Assembly: GCA_005223375.1 (NCBI GenBank)
Contig: RXOD01005861.1
Coordinates: 1-12,240, forward strand
DNA length: 12,240 bases
Direction: 5' to 3'
Source of the DNA: Amoebophrya sp. AT5.2
Lineage: Eukaryota; Sar; Dinophyceae; Syndiniales; Amoebophryaceae
Below the pieces are notes generated by a model. It ran no database searches and was not told the DNA's origin. It worked only from the letters and a program-made list of their open reading frames with translations. The translations under genes were made by a program, and so were the position numbers. The stretch's first letter is position 1. Every line of letters starts with the position of its first letter. Below, in pieces: positions 1-7,600 of this stretch.

Positions 1-862
1 TGACTCGCACGTGCTCCACGACGCGGAACAGGCTGCCGGATGCGACCGGTATCCAACTTCTTCGCGACGTGACTCCAGTGGCAAGAGGGGTCCAGGGGTC
101 CTGCGCCGCGGGGCCGGACATTGCGTCCACATCGAAATCTGCACCTTGTTCCTCCTTCCCGCACACGACCCCTTGCGCGACAAAATCATTCAGCGCGACC
201 ACGACCGCCCCCGCATGACTGGCTCTTGAACTTGAAGCTGACGGTGGATCCGGTCGACCCAGTAGCTCATCTCCTGCTGCCGGCGTGATCAACAACTGAT
301 CCAACGTGTTTTCCGCTTCCGGTTGCGGCTCGCTAGTACTCCTTGCGCCTGGGAGTCCACCTGGGACCACACCCTCTGACGTAGTGGTAGCCATTTTTGC
401 GGCTATTTCCGCTTCTTCCGCCTCAGTCCCACGCTCGCGCATGACGTTGCGCATCACCGCGGCGATCCGAGTCATGTGGGGAAGCCATTTGTCGGTCATT
501 GCAGCTAGTACTTTTTCCATGCTTTGCACATTGAAATCTTCATCTTGATTCCCCGTTGAAGATTCATCTGCGGCCACTGATGCCGACTTCGCGTCTGGTT
601 TCCGCCGGAAGGGCCAGCTTTGGCGGCGGACGAAGAGCTTGGCCTCTGCCCCGCCTACGAAAGTAGTATCAAAAGTGGTCCAGCTGCACCCGTTGTGGAC
701 CGTCGCGGAGAGAAAGCAGCAAAGCCTAGCCGTCGTGCGCGGAACGCATCCGGCCGCCGCGGTCGTGCTGCGCCCCCTTCGCGAAATTCCAGAAGTAAGT
801 TCTTTCGGCCCCCGCGAGCCGCTTTTTATTGCGGCAGATGGAAGTACTTCCACTTCCATCAT
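1..862 (-). CDS. Partial unknown protein, 3' end beyond the left edge
   Basis: An uninterrupted minus-strand frame begins after an in-frame stop at 949-947. Its first methionines are adjacent, at 862-860 and 859-857, and it stays open to the left edge, giving 287 codons from the first Met. The plus strand in the same register contains several stops, so the openness is specific to the minus strand. I recognise no family. The first 100 residues are Ser/Arg-rich and contain an R-R-K-P segment. Residues about 111-170 are rich in Ala, Met and Glu and look helical (starting N-V-Q-S-M-E-K). The rest is Pro/Ser/Gly/Ala-rich and probably disordered. No signal peptide or membrane segment is evident. 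The gene is truncated by the window, and an intron within this stretch cannot be excluded. It is probably a real exon because of its length and its acidic, helix-like stretch; its function is unknown. Confidence 0.5.
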   Translation of the reverse strand, partial: MMEVEVLPSAAIKSGSRGPKELTSGISRRGRSTTAAAGCVPRTTARLCCFLSATVHNGCSWTTFDTTFVGGAEAKLFVRRQSWPFRRKPDAKSASVAADESSTGNQDEDFNVQSMEKVLAAMTDKWLPHMTRIAAVMRNVMRERGTEAEEAEIAAKMATTTSEGVVPGGLPGARSTSEPQPEAENTLDQLLITPAAGDELLGRPDPPSASSSRASHAGAVVVALNDFVAQGVVCGKEEQGADFDVDAMSGPAAQDPWTPLATGVTSRRSWIPVASGSLFRVVEHVRV

Positions 863-1232
863 GTTGACTGCGGCAAGTTGAAAAGTTGAACAGTATGTTA
901 CAGTGACGTCGACGTCGAATATTGAAAAAAAAACTTTGGAGCTTGATCAGTCCATTCACTTCATGAATTTTAGTGAAGGTGCTGTCACCAACACCAGCAA
1001 GTCAGTTACTTTATCATCGGATATATGTGACTTGGACCGCAACAACGGGGGCCGTCCGTTTCTCGCCTGCGATCTCTATCATAGATTGATTGAGTAAAAG
1101 AACGTCAAACATGAAAGCGCGCTGATTTCTTCTTGGGGAAGCGGTCGTTCTTCGTGTGGTTTGCGTTTGGGTGCACACGATCAGCACAGAGTCCGAAGGT
1201 GATTTTTACGAACAAGTACGTTCGCCACGCCA

Positions 1233-1253
1233 CATTGATTCACGGAATCAATG
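1233..1253. repeat. Perfect 9-bp inverted repeat with 3-nt loop
   Basis: The arms cattgattc (1233-1241) and gaatcaatg (1245-1253) are exact reverse complements around a 3-nt spacer. The string attgattcac also occurs at the outer end of the large intronic hairpin at 6128-6202. This may be a relic of the same kind of fold-back sequence, or a coincidence. Confidence 0.6.
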
Positions 1254-1310
1254 CGCGACCAAAACCAGAAAGGAAATGCGCAGGCATGAGAAACGTCGAG
1301 CCTGAAGAAC

Positions 1311-1370
1311 CTCCAATACCGAAAAACACCACAATGATTCCACCAATACCGAAAAGCACCACTTTCATTC
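1311..1370. repeat. Two-copy 30-bp tandem repeat
   Basis: Copies 1311-1340 and 1341-1370 match at 25 of 30 positions. In one plus-strand frame the repeat reads as P-P-I-P-K-x-T-T twice, and a partial third echo (gaagcaccac) follows. Because the period is a multiple of three, the repeat keeps any frame that crosses it, but no coding function is supported. Confidence 0.7.
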
Positions 1371-1617
1371 AAGGAAGACGAAGCACCACAACAAAGACGT
1401 ACTGTGACTCCCGGCCATCGCGAGACCGAAATCCTAGCCATGGTCCGATGCTCTGAGGACATCGATCATGAAGCACCGAGACTCCCTCGAAAATAACAAC
1501 AGACGCGCCACCAGCGTGAAACACCAACCGACATCAAAGATGGAAATTGTCCTGGCTATACCGCGTCCGACGATGACGACGTCAAAAATAGATCGGACGA
1601 TGAAGGTGACTCAGAAG

Positions 1618-1647
1618 GTGCAGAACTAGCTCGTGCAGAACTAGCTC
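1618..1647. repeat. Exact 15-bp tandem duplication
   Basis: The unit gtgcagaactagctc occurs twice without change at 1618-1632 and 1633-1647. In the plus-strand frame open from 1497 to 1685 it encodes a repeated A-E-L-A-R pentapeptide followed by a basic stretch. It is identical and adjacent, so it is probably a recent slippage product. Confidence 0.75.
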
Positions 1648-1956
1648 GTGCTCGACGTGACCGTGAGCTTTTGTTGTTTCTGTAGTGGCTGTTCCCATTT
1701 CTTTTCATCTTTGGTGACGCGTCTTCATCTATGATTCATTTTCATCATTGGTTTCTTGGTTGCCATGATGATTCACGCAAGCTTCGGATCGTGTTGCAAA
1801 AATGGGAAAAAGGGTGAGCGCGCCGATGGAACACTAGGACCGATCGGTTTGAAAGCAAGACGACGTTGTAGCAGCTGTAGGATCGTGGTCGCGCTGTCTT
1901 CACGCTTATTTCCTGTACTTTCCAACGCCTTCTTCATCTTCAGCTCTTGATGTTCA

Positions 1957-2616
1957 TCAGGGGAATTCCCACCTCCAGGGTGCGCTTGCTCCGTAGCTCG
2001 CGAAAACCGGGACGGAAGGCCGCTGGATTGTCGGCGGCTTCACGCCGGCGTGCGGTGTGCAGCGATCCTCGTCGGCCGCCGCCAGGGGGACGGCACGCAG
2101 GAAGTCTGAGACCCATGCGCGCAGATCCCCAAGATCTTGGTCGTCGACCCCGGACACGAGCTGCAAGGATGCGGTCCTCCGCACTACTCGCTCCTCCGCA
2201 CGGAAGACGGGGCAGCCGCGCACGTCCAGGTGCTCCAGCCTGGGTAGCGACATCAGCGTGAGCGCTTCGGCGTACTCACAGGTGTAGGCCGGCAAGTCCG
2301 CCTCCTGCAGGGCCCCCAGCTCTGCCGCCGTTTGCCGCGCCGCGTTCGCGCGCAGCACGCGGCAGCCGGCCACGCGCAGCTTGCGCATCCGCGGGAGAAA
2401 CAATCCGGACAGGAAGAGCGCCCGCTCGTCCCGGTCGTTTCGAGCCGGAGCTGTCTCCTGAGACCCCGCCGCGCAGAAGATAGAGGGAAGAATCAGCTCG
2501 GAGACGTCGAGAACCTCGTCGTGGAGCACGTGCGAGTCAAACCGCTGGTCGTGGACGACCCAAAAGTGAACCCAGTCGTGCGGGAGCGTTTGATAATGTT
2601 CCTGCTGCCCTTGCAT
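1957..2616 (-). CDS. LRR-like protein of unknown function
   Basis: This 219-codon minus-strand frame lies in a GC-rich block that contrasts sharply with the AT-richer flanks, as expected of an exon here. Two segments fit the leucine-rich-repeat pattern: L-P-R-M-R-K-L-R-V-A-G-C around residues 74-85, and L-P-R-L-E-H-L-D-V-R-G-C further on, each followed by a short hydrophobic turn. The Cys at the end of the strand resembles the cysteine-containing repeats of F-box/LRR proteins, but no F-box can be made out. The N-terminal part is rich in His, Asp and Val. The Met at 2616 is the only internal start candidate near the front; the frame stays open a further 14 codons upstream to a stop, so an upstream exon joined through a nearby AG is possible. 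No signal peptide or membrane segment is visible. Its role is unknown. Confidence 0.5.
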   Translation of the reverse strand: MQGQQEHYQTLPHDWVHFWVVHDQRFDSHVLHDEVLDVSELILPSIFCAAGSQETAPARNDRDERALFLSGLFLPRMRKLRVAGCRVLRANAARQTAAELGALQEADLPAYTCEYAEALTLMSLPRLEHLDVRGCPVFRAEERVVRRTASLQLVSGVDDQDLGDLRAWVSDFLRAVPLAAADEDRCTPHAGVKPPTIQRPSVPVFASYGASAPWRWEFP

Positions 2617-3225
2617 CCCGTCCCGACCACGGGGCTCGTCTCGAAGGCGGCCGGAATATTATCAACCGCAGGGACAGCGCCGGCAGCAAAGCAAATACGA
2701 GCAGATCATGTTGAAAAAGAAACGAACGACGAGTGGCAGGCAGTGGACGTCGAGAATGATCGGAATGATACCGTGGACAACCCTTGGGTCCTTTAAGCGT
2801 CTACAGAAGACGTGAGCTCTTCTTTTATTGCGAGTGCCATGTGCGATTGCAATCATAAACGTGTTGAGGACGCCTGTGTTCTCGTTTTTGCAAATTACTA
2901 GCTACGCACAGCACGGACACCAAACTCGCCCGCACGAAACAAAACAACAGCCTTGGATTATGGGGGGCAGGCTCGACCGGACAAAAACAACCGCAAAATG
3001 TTGGCACTGCGAAAAGACCGAGAGCCTCGTGAGCGAAACTACGTGAATAGCCATGATCAGCGCTCCTTCTCAACTGCAACTGCTGCTCCTTCCGCACGCG
3101 CACTTCTTCTTCTCGGTACAAGAAGGGGAAGTTGTTCGAGATGATGTTTCAGCTTAGCGCACTTCTATCCCGCCGACGGGGCTATTCTATTACTATCACT
3201 TTCACTGGAAGTAGAGATAGAGAAC
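2617..3225. promoter_or_regulatory. Divergent intergenic gap and strand switch
   Basis: This roughly 600-nt AT-richer gap lies between the leftward LRR-like gene and the rightward channel gene, so both are likely to be transcribed away from it. I see no TATA-like box or repeated motif that I would defend. The call rests on position only. Upstream exons or untranslated leaders of either gene could also lie here. Confidence 0.35.
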
Positions 3226-4611
3226 ATGTACCTGGGAGCGCAGCCTGAGAAGGGCGGAGGCGGCGGGAAGCGATTGTCCGTTGCGCAGATCGACAAGAGC
3301 AGCCGACGGAATAGCATCGACGTGAGCCAGGCGCTTGGCCGCGCTAGTGAGCCCCTCGCGGGAATCGCGCAGGTTGTCGCTTCTACTGTAGATCCTCTGC
3401 CTATACGCTATTACAATCACGTAAATAAGTACTTTCTGATGTGCTGCTTGGAGGATGTTACTTGATCTCGCAAAAACTCTCGCAGTTTGGACCTCGCGCA
3501 AACTCCCGCGACCCGCCCGAAGAGGATCTGTTTCTCCATCGGCTCCCATCGGAGGACACCAACAAGGCCACCTCCCCCCATCATCAAGGCCCACCAGCAG
3601 CCGGCACGGCCATCGGGCGGCGCGGCAGTCGCGTCTGCTTCGCGACTGTGGTGAAAGCCCTGGATTGCAACCATCTGCCAACGAGCTCGGAGCGCACGCG
3701 AGCGGAGATGTCCGAGCGCCTCCAGATCGAGTCTGACGACGAGCTCCTCGACGCAACGTACGAAGAAGCGCCCAACTCCGATTTAGCAGCTGATGTGCTG
3801 CACGGGGCTGCTGTGGTAAAGGCTCCAAGCAAAAACCGGTTGCCCATGGCACTTGTGGAGGAGCGCTGCTCGAGCAACGAAAGCAGCTCCTTCGGGACGG
3901 TCTCGAGCGATGGCGCGGCGGAGTCTCCTAATCGTCGCGAGGTGGTGGTTCTCGCCGCGGGCGCTTCATCCCGCCCAGAGCCGGAGCCGCTGCAGCAGGG
4001 TGGGGCCGCCGAAACGGCCCGGAGCGGTGGGGTGGAACCGATCCTGCTCACAAGAAGCCAGACGAGAGAGCAGGAGGGAGACTCGACCTCGTCGTTCGCG
4101 TCCTCGCCCCTCAGTTCGCAGCAGGAATCGCCCGCGGCAGGATCGGATGAGGAAACCAGCCCGCCCCAAAAAGGACGCAGCCTGCCCAGCGTCCTGTACC
4201 GCAGCGCCAGCGCGGGCGACATTAGGGTATGAGTAAACGTTAAACAAAAATCACTGGGCGCAGCATAGATTTTTGCCCAACATTAAGGATCCCGGTACTA
4301 GGAAGGTAGTAAAACGATCGGAAACATCGCTGATCGCAAAGGCAAAATGGCTAGTACTCAAACCATCAGCGTCCACCTCCACCGGGGCGCGCCTCACAGA
4401 ACCGGGGGTCGTTTGACCAGACGTTGTTGAGCAAGGCGCAGCGACCGTCGTTGAAAATTCTGCCGGACGGCATGAACATCTCGCGGAAGGAACACGGGAC
4501 CGGGGCGCACCAGCGGCGGGGGAGCCTTCAGCGCGGCCGAAAATCCGTGATCAACCTTGGGGCGGTGGTTGAGTTCTCACGATTCTCCTTCGACCAGCTC
4601 GAGATCAGAGA
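3226..4611 (+). other. Channel N-terminal disordered tail (exons 1-3)
   Basis: Exon 1 (49 residues) joins exon 2 through a canonical 113-nt intron (3373-3485, gttgtc to cgcag, phase 0). Exon 2 joins exon 3 through a 173-nt intron (4227-4399, gtatga to cacag, phase 0). The encoded 1-367 is Ser/Glu/Arg/Pro-rich with no membrane segment. It carries four basic-residue-plus-serine motifs of the type favoured by cyclic-nucleotide-dependent kinases: K-R-L-S-V (S18), R-R-N-S-I (S30), R-R-G-S-L (S338) and G-R-K-S-V (S345). Such motifs are short and occur by chance, so phosphorylation is an inference. Confidence 0.65.
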
Positions 4612-7600
4612 GTAGGCGCGGGCCAAATTTAAAGGGTTTTCGCCATTCTTGTTTCAGAAAAGGCTGGCTGCCGCTGGTTTGGTTTTTACACATGCTACAG
4701 GGCACAACTTGTTAACTTGTTGTTCTCAAAAGGTCCGGGTGGGTAGGTTATCATAAATTACGGATGGAGGGAAGTAGGTGCGATTCCAGCGTCAAGCGCT
4801 ACGCATTGGCGTGATTGGGGCGTTGCGTATCGATCGGCTGCTCTACGATCGGGGCCAGCTTTTGATCAGCTCCCGCGCCAACTTTCTATAGGCCTGCCTT
4901 TGAAGCGATTCATAGACCAGCCAATCAATGGCTGCTCATAGCCTCGCCGAGAACTCCGAAAACCTTTCATATTTCCACCGACGACGCATCTGTCTTCGGG
5001 CAGAACAACAGCACGAATACGATTGTGGGCAAACTCCCCGCCCTCCACGGAACAGCAAACCATCGGTTCTACTTTCGGGCCAGCGACGCCTCCGTGGACC
5101 GCCTGCACCGGTTCTCGAACGCGCTGTTCGTCTGGAACTGCTTCTTCACGACTTTATCAAAAAAACCTCCAGCTGTGTGTGAGAGTCTGTTCGCGGCATA
5201 GGACAGGGGCAGGTGACTTTCGTCCCACCGTCCCTCAGCTGGTTGAACAGAGCCGCGGCGCCGCTGGCGCCTTCTAAATATGGTATGTTGTGTATTAGCA
5301 ACTTAATTAGTAGTACGGATACTTCGTCTTACCTGTCTTAGTCTCACTTCGTACCGCATCGGCAGACTCAGCGCGTGCACAGCTGTGGGCATTTCATAGA
5401 CCTTTTTCCTCATGTTTTACCCGCTGCTCTACGACGCCATGGGCTGGGGAGCCGGGACTGGGACCGGAGACAGAAGGCTTGGGTGGAGCGCAGAGGGCGT
5501 CGGGTATAATCAGAACTACCCTCGCGCCCCCCAGATGGTTGGTGTGGTACCCGACGACCCCCGCGGCGGGGGAGATAGAGATAGGGATAACCATAACAGT
5601 CCTGGTCGTGCGGGGGTTGTTGTTGAAAAAGCGGCAAGAGCAGCGTCGAGATTTGCGGGCGAGCGCGTTGCTTCGCCGGCGCAGTGGGAAGGTGGCAGGC
5701 CGGCGTCGGGCGCAAGAACCCCACCGCGGCCTCCTCCTCCCCCTCCCACAAGGAATCTGTCACAGGACGAAAGCCAACCGTCCTCCGGCGTCGAGTCGAT
5801 CCTGTTTTTGGATTTGTTTCTGTTCGAGTCCTTGTTTTTGTTTATCCATTTGGTGATGCCCTTCCGGACGTCGGTGGTCTTGTACCAACAGGGGAAGGAG
5901 TACGTCGAGCTGCCGGACATACGACGGCTGGTGCTCAGGAACTCTGACCTGAAACTGAACGCGGTCTCGATGCTCAGCGCCTGCATGTGGCTTTCCTTAC
6001 TGTCGCCCGAGATGGCCTGGCTCCGCTGGGCGGGGCTGCTCAGGCTGCTGCGGTAAGTATCGGTAGCTATATCGAGAATCAATTCGTAGCACAGCAAACT
6101 ACATAGTAAAATTTTTATCCCTAGTGGGGATTGATTCACCGCCGACTGCTCCTCGGGGGGTAGACTCTACCCCCCGAGGAGCAGTCGGTGGTGAATCAAT
6201 CCTGCGATGCTACTGATCGAAAAGAGCCGACGTCTCGCTTAAATGTTCTCGATTAAACTAATGTTCTCGAAGATTAACAGCCAAAAATATTTAGGTACGA
6301 GTCCGTGAAGCGGTGGCGGTTGGAGAAGCGGTGCACGCCGGACGGCCGCGTGCTTTCCCCGTGGAAGTCCGGGCTCATTTCGGCCATGGAGCTCGCTCTG
6401 GTGAATTTTTTCGCCGTCCACCTGTTCGCCGTGGTCTGGTTCATGGTGCTGCACCGTGCGGACGGTCCTTATGTGTACGAGCTGGACACCGCCGACACGC
6501 CGGTGATGACCTACTACTAGGCCCGCAACTACCGAGAAAAAACTCACACTCAATAATTTGCCTATATACCGGAGCGATGTCCATATGACGCAGATTCCGA
6601 TAATAGCAGTCTGCGGCGAGAATCTTCTGTATCACGGAATCTATTGATTAGAAAGATTGGCAGACGACGAGTCAAGCGGTAGGGTCGCGTTTCGTCTCTT
6701 GCTAGTGTGAGGAGCCGCAGCCACTCTGTCGAACGGGTGCTTTTTTAGTCTACACTCGAGTTTTTTCGATCGAAAGGCACATTTCCCTGTAACACTCCCT
6801 GCTCGCGCTCCGCGACGCGGTGCTGCTGTTTTCCGCCTCGCCCCCGGCGTCCATGACGGCGCGGAAGGACACGGATCTGGTGCTCACGCAAGTTTTGCTC
6901 AAGCCGGTGGGGGCGCTGTGCCAGGCAGTCATCTTCGCCGAGATCGTGCTCATCAAGCAGCGGATGAACATCCTCAAGTCGAAAATACTGGAGCAGGTAT
7001 TAGTAGCTACAATGAATACCGGAGCAGGTGGTAGCTACCGCTGCCTTATGGTCTTTAGATCCGATGCGAGTTGGAATGGGGGTCCTATAAAGGACGACCT
7101 CTATGATCCCTTGCATCCGGAGAGCCAATCGATATTTTTCCAGCCGGGTAGCTCGCGGGGCTGCCGTATAGCAGATACTGTAGGAGGACTTTTTCATTTA
7201 TCTTTCTAACAAGTAGTAGTTGCAATCGATGTGATCGCTAGCCGTAGGTCGCATCTTGGGAAACAAACTACAGCAAACGACGATCAATGCGGCGATGTCG
7301 GTGCTGCGGCTGCCGGAGAATTTGCGGCGGCGGATTACGATGTATCATCAGTTTTTGGAGATCCAGCACGACGAGCAGGCTTTTAGGGACCCAAAGGTGC
7401 GCACTTCGGAAGAAAGCTACTTAAAAAACTTTTGGCCAACGCAGCCCCGTCCCTCCGCCGAACCTGCGGGTGCAGGACGAAAGAAGTAGGTCGTCGCAAG
7501 GCTGATTTAGTCCGAGTTCTGAGGACAATTGGCGGGATGTGCGAGGGGGGGGGTGTACGGGGAGGATCAGCGCCTCACGATTTCCGCTTGGGACTCTCCC

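Larger units (their letters stand above)
947..1956. other. AT-rich spacer with short repeats, no convincing gene
   Basis: About 1 kb separates the two leftward genes. Base composition is clearly more AT-rich than in the flanking coding blocks. It holds a 9-bp-arm palindrome (1233-1253), a two-copy 30-bp tandem repeat (1311-1370) and an exact 15-bp tandem duplication (1618-1647). Open stretches at 1133-1456 and 1497-1685 on the plus strand are short. The second would encode an acidic segment followed by a repeated A-E-L-A-R unit and could be an exon remnant, but no splice partner or family supports it. Confidence 0.5.

Noticed and set aside
388..408. A string resembling the dinoflagellate spliced-leader core (tagccattttt...ggct)
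   Set aside because: It has extra bases, lacks the rest of the leader, and is the antisense of codons in the minus-strand frame, so the likeness is probably chance.
837..860. Inverted repeat gatggaagt / acttccatc
   Set aside because: Nine-base arms at the start of the minus-strand frame, partly explained by short Glu/Val codon repeats; too weak to call a regulatory site.
1133..1685. Two plus-strand open stretches in the AT-rich spacer
   Set aside because: They are short, in different frames, repeat-driven in composition and without a splice partner or recognised domain.
3202..4222. Minus-strand frames opposite channel exons 1 and 2
   Set aside because: They are mirror frames of GC-rich exons; the plus strand has matching splice sites and phases.
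6518..6792. A hidden exon with a G-Y-G-D or G-E-T filter in intron 6
   Set aside because: I read all three plus-strand frames here and found no such motif; each frame is broken by stops.
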